A stretch of 21,739 nucleotides of DNA, taken from assembly GCA_000349905.1 (NCBI GenBank), contig KB722743.1, positions 228,110 through 249,848 of the forward strand, read 5' to 3'. This document shows, one piece after another, positions 11,666 to 20,475 of the stretch. Made by a program: the position numbers and the translations under genes. The notes under the pieces are model-generated. The model saw nothing but the letters and a program-made list of their open reading frames with translations, searched no databases and was not told the origin of the DNA. Each line of letters begins with the position of its first letter. The first letter of the stretch is position 1. The stretch is from Volvariella volvacea V23 (taxonomy: Eukaryota > Basidiomycota > Agaricomycetes > Agaricales > Pluteaceae).

Positions 11666-13510
11666 TCAGCCAGATCTATTCGACTTTTTGAACATGCCTC
11701 GGACATTATTCTAGTTTAATGCTCGTCAATAAGTGCTCAGGTCATATCAAAGTTTACGAAACTCACAAAGGCCTTCTTTAACGTATCTATCGTGGTACTT
11801 CTATCATCTTCGAACGCGTTCTTTTCGATCGCAAGGCTGTGACTCCTCAAGGGCGACATGAGGAAGTCTTTAAATGACGAGTGGCAGAATCGAAGTCCCT
11901 TGGTCTCTGCCCATCGTAAACAAGGACCCCGTGCCAGAGTGGAACAATGGCCACACCAAGTTCCGTGACGTCCACATTCCACAAATCTGCTACAGCCCGA
12001 AGACTCGACCCATGAGATTCCTTGTAGAGCAGGTGATATAGGAGAATGCGAAGGAGCTCTGCATTAGACGATGCATCCAATGCTATCTTCATCACAGAGT
12101 AATAAAGATTATCCATCTCCTTATACACCTCTGCTTGCACGCCACGATCGCTACATAAAATCGCATACTGCTTGTTTGGGTCCCGGTATGGATTGGCGAC
12201 GAATTTCATGGAGAGAGCGATGAACAGAAATTGGCCATCTGCTTTGGTCACTAAATCCTCGAGTGACGCACTTGCCAATACTGTTTGGTCTGGAAGACCA
12301 CTGGCAGGTCGTACTGGCAAATACGCGTCGTAGCTTGCGCGCTGGAGGCACTCCTCAGCATAGAGTCTGATGTCAGCCATCGTTGCGCTGTCGTTGCAGA
12401 GGGTGATAGAAACAGGAGAAATGAACCCTCGCCGTTTGAGTTGGTGTTCAGAGATGACACCATTGAGGCGCCCAGAGCGAAAGGAAAGCAACCATAACAG
12501 CGGTGCCTGCATATCGCACATCTTCAAGATGCATTTGAGCAATAAGAGGCTGTGCCTATCCGTGGCCCACGCATCCAGCCCATCGATGACCATGAGATAG
12601 TGCGTGTTGGGCCGGATATTCTCCGCCATTAGGACTTGAAAGGGCTGCTCCAAAGTCATTCCCCATCGCGCCTCGAAGTGTGCCTTACTATACTCAGCAT
12701 TTGTGACGCACTGGAGGAGTTTATTGACGCGCTGCCCGAAGAGAGGGAAATTCTTGCTTAGTCCGTAGGCTAGCGTAACAGGCATCATGAGGAAGTCGTC
12801 TGTGAGGTTGCTTGGGTTGATAAAATAAGTGCCTCCACATAGTGTGCCTTGAAGCTGGCCAGCTGTACTTTGACAAAGCGCAGTCTTGCCCATCCCTATC
12901 GGCCCATCCAGCAAAAAGACCTTGCCATCGCCTCCTTGTACCCACATGATAATATCATTTTGGTGGTTCGTCCTAGTACCATGGAGACAGCGAAAGTCAG
13001 ATAACGCCTCGCTATAGTACATCGCCCGATAGTTGATGATGGTTTGTAGTCTCACTGGAACTATAATGACCGAGTTAAGGAACGACAAATGGACATGCAT
13101 CCGACGAGCAACAAACTTGGATCATAGGGTCCATCCCATATCCCTTCGGATAGCTCCTGTTCTTGATCGTCGTTCATATCTTTTGCAGTGCGGATGACGC
13201 GAACTAGCAACGAGCATTAGTCTCGCACCGTAATTCAACAAGCCTACAAACCTCTAGATACATTGATACTCTCTGGAGTGTGGTAGATGCTCAAGTCGCC
13301 TTGGATTGAGACCTGATTAGTACCCTGAAAAACACTAGTGGGCGTCTCAGAGTCCGGAGGCATAAGCACAAAAGTATTGTGGGGAGCAGCCGGGGTGGCA
13401 CAAAACGGATATCGGTAGTTGATGAGTGATCTAGCCTCATTGCTTCTGCAACTAGAGGCAACGTAGTGATGGCTGATTGCCGCCGTTCCTCGGGATGGGC
13501 CATGATACAT
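11666..13510 (-). CDS. NACHT-domain NTPase (NLR/STAND-like), upstream copy; frameshift or extra intron
   Basis: Exons: 13510-13252, 13203-13117, 13054-11767, 11710-11666, with introns of 48, 62 and 56 bp. Motifs: Walker A GPIGMGKT (about 166-173), Walker B MVIDGLDA (about 270-277), and a decayed sensor (LLSFRSG where the neighbour has LLSSRPE). The N-terminal exon, about 86 residues, includes the VSIQGDLSIYH type of lead-in common in basidiomycete NACHT proteins, which the neighbouring copy lacks. The long third exon is not open throughout. At about 11905-11915 the frame shifts, and the conserved FCHSSFKDFL motif lies in another frame. Either one base is lost, or an intron at 11956-11907 (50 bp, GTGTGG to GGGCAG) restores the frame and gives 542 residues. 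The intron would delete a segment that aligns with the paralogue, so I lean towards a frameshift. The protein ends DTLKKAF, then a short basic exon. It may be a recent pseudogene. Confidence 0.75.
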
Positions 13511-13706
13511 ACGAACGACGCGTGGCCGGGGTCAGTTGAAGCAATCTAATCATATACTCACACATCATACATGGGGCAGATTCCCTCGATGCTTCGAATG
13601 CCTAAATGCCCATTAAATTTCACAGCATGCACAGAATGAAAGCAAAGCAGAGTAAAACAAGTCCTATTTTCAGCGAGAACGCGTAAGTAACTCCTACCCA
13701 ACAACA

Positions 13707-16695
13707 CTACGCTGAAATAGCTTTTCGTTTTGAAAGCGGCTTACTCCTCTTTCTCTTCTTCCCTTGCGAGAAAGCGTTGGCGGTTTTAAGATCTCGTCCT
13801 AGTGTGTCCTCTTTCTTGACTTTATAGATACGAACCTAGACGCCCCCACGTGGATTAGTTTAGCATGAGATGGGGAAGCAGGGTGAGACTTACGATCCAG
13901 TTTTCTGATGTGAAGGCCTCCTCTGCAGAAAGGTTATTAGTCCAGAGCGTCAAAGGTTATGGGAAACACGCACCGAGGTAATCCAATGTTGGTCCAACCT
14001 TCGGGAGTTTTTGTCCTCTCACTCTATCTACAGGTTGGGAATTGCCGAACAATTCTGCGAATCTATAGCGACTAGTCAGCAAAACGCTATCCTATACACA
14101 ACATCGTGTGTTGTAGTACGTACCGGTAGTATGACATCTTATACATCAAACTGTTCTTCATCGTCGACGAAGCTCCTTCATCAATTCTATACTCTCCCCG
14201 AGGTGTAAAGTAGTTGGGCTCCTGGATCTCATCAGGCCAAACACCTTGTGCGATCCTAACCATCCACAAGAACTTGTTGATGTCGTCTCCGGAGTATCCA
14301 ACCAAAGCTCCAAAGATTACAAGAACGTAATCAACATCGTGCTTGCGAAGGATTGGGTATGCAACTTCTTCGGAACTGGCCATCGCCTTACCGACGGTGG
14401 CGATGTGAGCTAGAAAAAGAAACGAACGACGTTAGATTTTGGGTTCCAAAGTTCTTAAAATTGAAGCTTACTGTTATTCCAAGTATTATTGTCCACCAAC
14501 GTTGGCCTATCCGCCATTCCAGCGATCTGGTATCCATAATCCCACCAGCTCATCACGACTGAATCCTCCGGCGTATTCTGCCTGAGCCAGTAATAAGCCT
14601 CCCGGAAATCATCGATTATATGCGGGCTTCCATCCGCGTTTTGCGATGCCAAAACGACCGAAGGCGATGAATAGGCTGTTGATGTGACATACGTGCAATG
14701 CACAACGAAGAAGCAGAGCATCCAGAGAGCGTTGAGGATGACTATAAGACGAGTATCGAGACCGAACACTCCAATGGTGGGCCCCTTCTTCGCAGATGGG
14801 TGGGTTGCGCTGAGGAGTTGAGAAATAGCGCTAGGTGTATCGGGAGGTGCCGCTTTCTTTGCCTTCTTTGGGGTAGCAGGAGGGGAGGTGGTGGTAGCGG
14901 CAGTCGAGGGTGCTGATGCAGCGGAGGCACCATTCGTCGCGATATGACTCGCGCTACTGACAGCACTTTCACTCCTCGAGTCATCTGCAACATCGGGTTC
15001 GACGGGGTCGATATAGGTGTCCAACAACGATGAAAGTGCGATCGCAGAGGTCACACAGACAACGGGCGTGAGCGTGAGCATCAAGCGAACCATGACACTA
15101 GCAAAGTAACTAGCCATGACCGAATATACGATGACGAACAGGTGCTCATCTCGTAGTTTCTGGAAGCACAGCACAACACCGACTGGGAAGAGGAAGATAA
15201 GGAAGTTGAGATCCATGAAGAATGATGGCCATGCAGTGGGTTGATGCTCGGAAACGGATGCAATGATAGGAATGTACCTGGAGGGAAGGAGAAACCTGAT
15301 GAGAACCGTGAATAGGAAGGAAAAATATTGAGACTTACTTCTTAGCATATCCAGTATCCCAGAGTGAGTAGAAGCGACCAGTCCAAGGGGCAATCCAACC
15401 CTTGTAAGTCATTCCAGCGAAGGTGAGAGCACCCAAGACACCAATAGCGCTGACTGACATGTACAGTAGGCGTTGGAATTGTTGGGAGGAGACATGTGAC
15501 CTGACCAACTCAGCGAAGGCAACGATTTGGAGCAGACCGAAGACACCTAACAGCGGATTACATCACCCTGAAAAATACAAATCATGTATCGACCTACCAA
15601 GTGCAGCCATATGCTCACTGGTCTTCACTGGCTGGAAGCCAACAAAGGGGACTTGCATGCTCGCGAGTGTACCGATGGCATACCACGAAGAATAAGCGAC
15701 GTAGAGGCGGCTCGTGAAGCGACCCATCAAGATGAGAACGAGAGAATGAAGTGGGATCATATTTGTGATGAAAACATAACCACCTTTGATAAAGTCAATC
15801 AATGCGTGAAGGAGGATTATAAGCAAACTCACCCCAGGCAGCAACCATGTAGAAGTAGAAGATGGCGGCAATGGTACCAAAGAGCGCGCTACCCTGCTTC
15901 AACGCCTTGATCCAAAGGTAGAATGTGAACATGAGCAGGAAAATGGCGATGGCTTCATTGTCGTAGGACCCAGCGACCGAACGGGAGATGTAACCGGGAG
16001 CAATACCGATGAATGCTGCAGCCAATAAACCTGCGCTTTCGTCCTTCATTTCCTTGGTAAACCTAAAGGCAAAGGCATATTAAAGACAAGCTCCACGAAA
16101 TATGGGAGTATAACGTACATATAAGTCGCCCATGCCGTCAGAGCGCTAAAACCAGGTGCAAGTAGGACGCAAATGTTTCGAATGTCGACAGGAAGATTGA
16201 GCGCATGTAGGAAATTGTAGATCACACCGCTGGTCGCCATAAGACCAGGGTAGACCGTTCCACCGACAACACGTCCAAGAGGGTACCATGCTGTGGGATC
16301 AAACCAGTTCCAAAATTCCTGTGAACGCGATGCTGTCAGAAGACGCCCAAGGACAAATTGCCTGAGCGCACATAGAATCCCTTGGAAGCTAACACTCTTG
16401 TTGCTCGACTGTTTGAATCATTAATACCTCCATTTGCGTGCCACTGCTAAGACCGAAACTCACTAATTGAACCATGGGTCACTATATGTGTGTCAATACA
16501 TCACGCTAAACGGACATTTTCAAACTATGACACGTACAATTCATGAATTACACTCTCAAAGTTGATGACAGCAAATAGACGAGACGCAATAGCAGCACCG
16601 GAGATGAGCGCGAGCGAGACAATTCGTAAGAGAGAAGCGGTGTTTGCTACCGTCGCCGGCGAAAGGTCCGTAGGTAGTGGGTAGGCCGTCGGCAT
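13707..16695 (-). CDS. STT3: Oligosaccharyltransferase catalytic subunit STT3
   Basis: Transfers the lipid-linked oligosaccharide to Asn-X-Ser/Thr sequons in the ER lumen and is the core of the OST complex. Twelve exons: 16695-16538, 16481-16464, 16408-16372, 16318-16119, 16062-15833, 15783-15598, 15546-15339, 15277-14472, 14409-14124, 14062-13974, 13922-13894, 13835-13707. They total 2376 nt and 791 residues, in phase throughout. Family motifs are present: EFDPWFNYR (about 52-60, with the metal-binding Asp54), GSYDNEAIA in a later lumenal loop, SVSE (353-356), WWDYG (590-594), and the DxxK motif in DDINKFLWM (about 657-660). Many transmembrane segments lie in the first 430 residues. An Ala/Ser/Thr/Pro- and Lys-rich linker (about 437-512) sits before the last hydrophobic segment and the lumenal catalytic domain. 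The C-terminus is Lys/Arg-rich. I chose ATG 16695 because it is the first in-frame ATG; the frame is open a little further upstream but without another ATG. Confidence 0.96.
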
Positions 16696-16852
16696 TGGCC
16701 AAAGCTTGAGAGGAGTTCCGCTGGTCGGTGCTGGGTACAACGAATGAAAACAAAAGAGGAGGAGAGGGGAAGGAGAGGTGGAGGTTGTGGTAATTTCACA
16801 GTCGACGTGTCGATGTTGCGGCTACTCGATGGGGAAGCTTACATAATCAGAG

Positions 16853-16868
16853 TCGTGGCGCGCCACGA
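16853..16868. repeat. 16-bp perfect palindrome upstream of STT3
   Basis: TCGTGGCGCGCCACGA is its own reverse complement. It lies about 160 bp upstream of the STT3 start codon and about 120 bp beyond the MATE stop, so STT3 is the only gene whose promoter it could serve. It could be a binding site for a dimeric regulator, but no known fungal site is identified. I looked for a partner ATTGG/CCAAT at ERSE spacing and found none. Confidence 0.4.
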
Positions 16869-16990
16869 GGCTCGGTGCACTCAGGTTGGCTGTGGAACAG
16901 AATACGCAACAAACTCGTAGGATATATTGAACAATCTTATGTGGGACTAGTACATTTGAGCTCTATATTATGCTTTGCATTTAGTGGATT

Positions 16991-19079
16991 TCAAGCAGAA
17001 GCTTCGTCGAGGCTATCAGAGTCAAGGCCTTGCCTCTTGGCCTCCTCTTTGTTTCGTTCAATACCTTTCTTTACCTCCTCCTCCCAGTCTGTACCAATCC
17101 ACACAACAGCGTACTCTCCAAGCCCGACGATGAATAGGGCCACTACCTGACCTATCAAACTTGTCAGCACGACCGGACATCCGAATGAAATTGCGCAATC
17201 ATACCAATCCAAAGACCCTGCAAGCCTAAATGGAAGCGGGAATGGAAGGCCAACGTAAGTCCTATAGGGAGTGCCAGGACATAGTACGCAACAATATTGA
17301 ATAGTGCTCCGAGATGCTGACGTCCTTGCCCACGAAGCACGCCACCACAAGACCCAGCCAATCCATCGGCAACCTGGAACGAAGCCACCAAAGGCATAAC
17401 TTGGCTTACGAGCTTTACGACAGCGTGATCATCACTGAAAAGGTATCCGAAGACCTAAAGAGTGGTGCGTTCGATTTACGGAATTTCTCGTGATCAGCAC
17501 GAGGGTGAATAGCAAGGGTTCGGAGTAACGTACATCTTTGGAAGCGATCATGATAACCATTACGACAAATCCGACGATGACGCTTAGCAGTGCTGATGTG
17601 TGTGCAGCACGTTTAGCACCCAGTGGCGATTTAGAGCCAATGAGATTGCCAACGCGGGTGGATGCAGCAACACCAATCCCAAACGGTATAGTATTAAGGA
17701 CTGTTTAATATGACCTTATTATCTTGCGCAAACCCGGAAGATTTGTGTACCTACTTTGGTCCGTGGTCATAATTACGGATTGGGCAGCAAGGGGCACGGG
17801 CCCTAATAATCCAGCAGCTAACGCCACTAGCTCAAATGCGGCCCTAGAAAAAGCACCAACAGGTGCATAGTGAGCCGCGAAGATGCCACATTTACGAAAG
17901 AACCCACCATTCTGTACCAACCATCAGAATACCGGGAAGCGCCAACTTGAGGAAAGCAATACAACTCCTTCCGTCCAAGGCCATCTTTAGGTTCAACCCT
18001 CCCCAGGTGCCGTTTTGCGCGTGGACAGGATTACGGTATGTCATAATGGCCAGGAGAAGGAACATCAACCAATAGAGAATAGCGAGTGACAGCGGCGATC
18101 CAAGTAGCCCGAGCGGAGTATAATGGGTGAAGAACACATTCAAGGCAATATTGATGGGAGAAACGATGACCAAAACAGTGGTAGACGCTCCCATTATACC
18201 TGGACCGAGAACCATTTACGTTAGAGCACAACGCCCATACTTAAATGAAAAGGCACAGACCTTGACATTGCAGGTATTTTTTGAGGCTCTCGAATCCAAT
18301 ATACCCTGGTGCACCAAAAACGAGAACGCGTAAAAAATTTTGGACGCCGTGACATAATTCCGGGGGTTGTCGAAGGGCCAGCAATACCGGTTCAATAAAC
18401 CACCAAAGTCCAGCAACAGGAATGAACAGAATCCAGAGGATCAGTAGACATCTCTGAAAGTGTACTGAGAGATCCGTTTTCCGGGCCCCGCCGGTGAAAG
18501 CTTGAGATCCAAGGGTATCCAAAGCCGTCGTACCACCCAAAGCAACAATCCAACCTGTTCAGGAGGAAAAGAAGCACAAGGGTGCAAATACTGTGGGATC
18601 ATACTTTTCAAAAAGAAAAGCGATAAAGTACTAGCCAGAAACAAAAGCCAGCATTAACGAAAATGCCGCAACTGATAACTCCTCTGGGCCCAGACGACCT
18701 GCGATAACAACGGAGACTGTCTGGACTGAGTTCTGAAGAACATATGAAAGGATGACTGTGTGGTGGGTAAAAGCGGCGAATCCAGCGGAATTGAGAGATG
18801 AGAAGAAATGTATCAAGAAATTCGGTAATTAAGGATAACGTTAGCATTGACGGCATAAAGGAGTAGATAGTACGTGTTATACTCACTTGGTACTGAGTCG
18901 CGCAGTAGGGAAAAGAGAAGCCTAAAATTCAGCGTGATGGTGCCATCATCCTGGGAGGCCATTTCCCCTTCGGGAAGATATGGTCCCGTCGTTGACAGCA
19001 GGTTCGAAGACAAGGCCCTTGCGTTGCTAGCAGGAGGCCCATTGCCTTGGAGGAGAGGGGAGGTTTCAGTAGCGACCAT
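16991..19079 (-). CDS. MATE-family multidrug/H+ antiporter
   Basis: Membrane transporter of the MATE (MOP superfamily) type, exporting organic cations or toxic metabolites in exchange for H+ or Na+. Eight exons: 19079-18887, 18755-18636, 18554-18261, 18199-17908, 17843-17755, 17700-17534, 17454-17205, 17151-16991. They total 1566 nt and 521 residues, all in phase. Family signatures: [20 protein letters not shown] in the first hydrophobic segment, [53 protein letters not shown], and [15 protein letters not shown] in the second half, as in eukaryotic MATE proteins. The N-terminal 60 or so residues are hydrophilic. The C-terminus is charged and rich in Glu and Lys. The second intron (18635-18555) appears to use a GC donor. 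The first intron is unusually long for this locus (131 bp). The substrate cannot be told from sequence. A retrotransposon lies about 410 bp upstream in opposite orientation. Confidence 0.93.
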
Positions 19080-19284
19080 GAAGGAAGTAAAAAGCGCAGT
19101 ATATGGACTGGGGGGGGTGTTCGCGGAAGGCGGTAAAAAATGTGTGGCCTTTTTATCTAGCTCCGCCTCCGTTGTCCTTCCGCATCTTTGTAATGCCCAA
19201 TTTCAAGCTAACCCTCAAACCGGAAATTTGTGTGATGGGCATTTTATAAAGACCTTTAAGGCAAGTAAACCATTTTCCCCCCTT

Positions 19285-19300
19285 TCAGCCGTCCGGCTGA
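19285..19300. repeat. Hairpin, 7-bp stem
   Basis: TCAGCCG and CGGCTGA are perfect reverse complements separated by two bases. It is one of several such structures within 200 bp. Confidence 0.4.
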
Positions 19301-19418
19301 GCCAGTACTAGGTTCAGGCGAACCCTTTGTGCCAACCCACAATCCTAGGATTCAATTCAGGCTCGCAATCTCGTTACGTACCATGAGTTGCCAATTCTCT
19401 GGCGGTTCTCTGACAACC

Positions 19419-19440
19419 CCGATAAATTGCGATTTATCGG
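19419..19440. repeat. Hairpin, 9-bp stem
   Basis: CCGATAAAT and ATTTATCGG form a perfect 9-bp stem around a TGCG loop. It is not followed by a T-run and lies about 50 bp left of the LTR. Function unknown. Confidence 0.45.
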
Positions 19441-19615
19441 CTCTAAAAAATTGACCGTGGGCTTCCAACTCCCACCCCTTCTCATATTGTTACGACGATG
19501 AATAATCGTCATCTTCAGCTAGTGTGCTTTCGGACTATCGGACTCATTTTCCTTTTAAGTAGTTACAACTTCTTTCGGTAACTACAATAGCATTCCTCCA
19601 TCCAGCAATATACGC

Positions 19616-19665
19616 GCGTCCATAGTTTACGCGTCCATAGCTTACGCGTCCATAGCTTACGCGTT
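19616..19665 (+). repeat. 15-bp tandem repeat in U3 carrying ACGCGT boxes
   Basis: Three full units of GCGTCCATAGYTTAC (19616-19630, 19631-19645, 19646-19660) and a partial fourth. Units two and three are identical and unit one differs by one base. Each unit junction creates ACGCGT (19629-19634, 19644-19649, 19659-19664), the core of the MluI cell-cycle box bound by MBF/Swi6-type factors in fungi. The position, about 60-105 bp upstream of the TATA box, suits an enhancer. Regulation by MBF is inference. Confidence 0.7.
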
Positions 19666-19721
19666 CTTATGACTCGAGTACAGCATTTCCTTTCTCAGCC
19701 ACAACATAATATCACAGAACG

Positions 19722-19729
19722 TATAAATA
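19722..19729 (+). promoter_or_regulatory. TATA box of the LTR promoter
   Basis: TATAAATA within the LTR. A start about 30 bp downstream falls on the sequence AGCTTGACCT (19755-19764), which is complementary to the primer site after the LTR. Confidence 0.7.
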
Positions 19730-19966
19730 CCTCAATTCTCTAGCGTAGAACTTTAGCTTGACCTCCTGTTTCTTCTCTTGTGTTCATTTCGTACTTCGCT
19801 GTGCGAATCCAATCTCAACTTATCTCATTAACGCCTTTGACGAAGGATCGACTCAACATTCTGTTGGCCACAATCATCCTCATCATCTTACTCGACTATA
19901 AGACCAGAGTGTATCATCACCTTAGACTTACACGTCGACGCGTTAAGGTAACGTTGTCGTAACATT

Positions 19967-19976
19967 AGGTCAAGCT
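19967..19976 (+). other. Primer-binding site complementary to the transcript 5' end (self-priming type)
   Basis: AGGTCAAGCT begins two bases after the LTR end, where the minus-strand DNA primer binds in LTR elements. It does not begin with TGG, as expected for priming by a tRNA CCA end. It is instead the exact reverse complement of AGCTTGACCT at 19755-19764, which starts 33 bp after the TATA box, where the transcript should begin. This is the arrangement in the Tf1 retrotransposon, where about 11 nt at the mRNA 5' end fold back on the primer site. The mechanism is inferred from the sequence match. Confidence 0.7.
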
Positions 19977-20475
19977 CACAAAACTAGACACCCACTGAGG
20001 TGAATCTACCAAGCTGGAACAAGGACCGGCAAGAAGAGTACCGGCATACCGAAGCCACACAGTAGTTCCACAAGAAGCCCACCAATTTGAACCAAACGGG
20101 ATATACCATCTAGAAAACAGACCCATCTACTTTGAAACCGTATCACGAAGGTGGCGATTCGTAACATCAGGATTACCGGTTCCTCGAGAAAGATTTCAAC
20201 AAGTAAAGCGCACCCAAGAAGGAGACCGTATTGCATTAGGAAACGACGCACATCGCGAACTAGCATCACCAGTAGATTTAGATCCAGACGACAACACCTT
20301 AACCCAAGAACAGATAGAAGCAGGCCTGCTCCGATTGCAACAACCTAGTCCCACCCCGAAAGTTACCCGACCAAACACACCAGTAACCCAAGACCAAATA
20401 GCAGACGCCCAGACTAGGGAACCATCGCCACAAAACACACCCCCACGAACGCCATCTCCACCACCGCAACAACAA

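Larger units (their letters stand above)
19080..19487. other. MATE upstream region, rich in hairpins
   Basis: This 408-bp stretch between the MATE start codon and the LTR should hold the MATE promoter. I see no clear TATA box on the minus strand. It holds several short perfect inverted repeats: 19285-19300, GGTTC-AGGC-GAACC near 19312-19325, 19419-19440, and a GTGGG/CCCAC pair near 19458-19476. No ORF of note is present. It could be the remnant of a small non-autonomous element. Confidence 0.4.
19488..19964 (+). repeat. 5' long terminal repeat (477 bp)
   Basis: Bounded by TGTTACGAC (19488-19496) and GTCGTAACA (19956-19964), which are reverse complements of each other. Within it are a three-unit tandem repeat in U3 (19616-19665), a TATA box (19722-19729), and a candidate transcript start near 19755, which marks the U3/R border. 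The partner LTR is outside the window, so the borders rest on the inverted ends and the primer site just beyond. Confidence 0.85.

Noticed and set aside
16696..16740. STT3 start further upstream
   Set aside because: The frame is open but contains no ATG; ATG 16695 is the first and leaves the N-terminus at a normal STT3 length.
18874..19311. 145-codon plus-strand open frame opposite the MATE first exon
   Set aside because: Its first half is the antisense shadow of MATE exon 1 and the rest has no domain features.
19299..19365. tRNA-like stretch: GAGCC at one end, GGCTC at the other, GGTTC/GAACC arm inside
   Set aside because: No proper anticodon arm or T-arm stem can be formed and the spacing is wrong, so it is better described as clustered hairpins.
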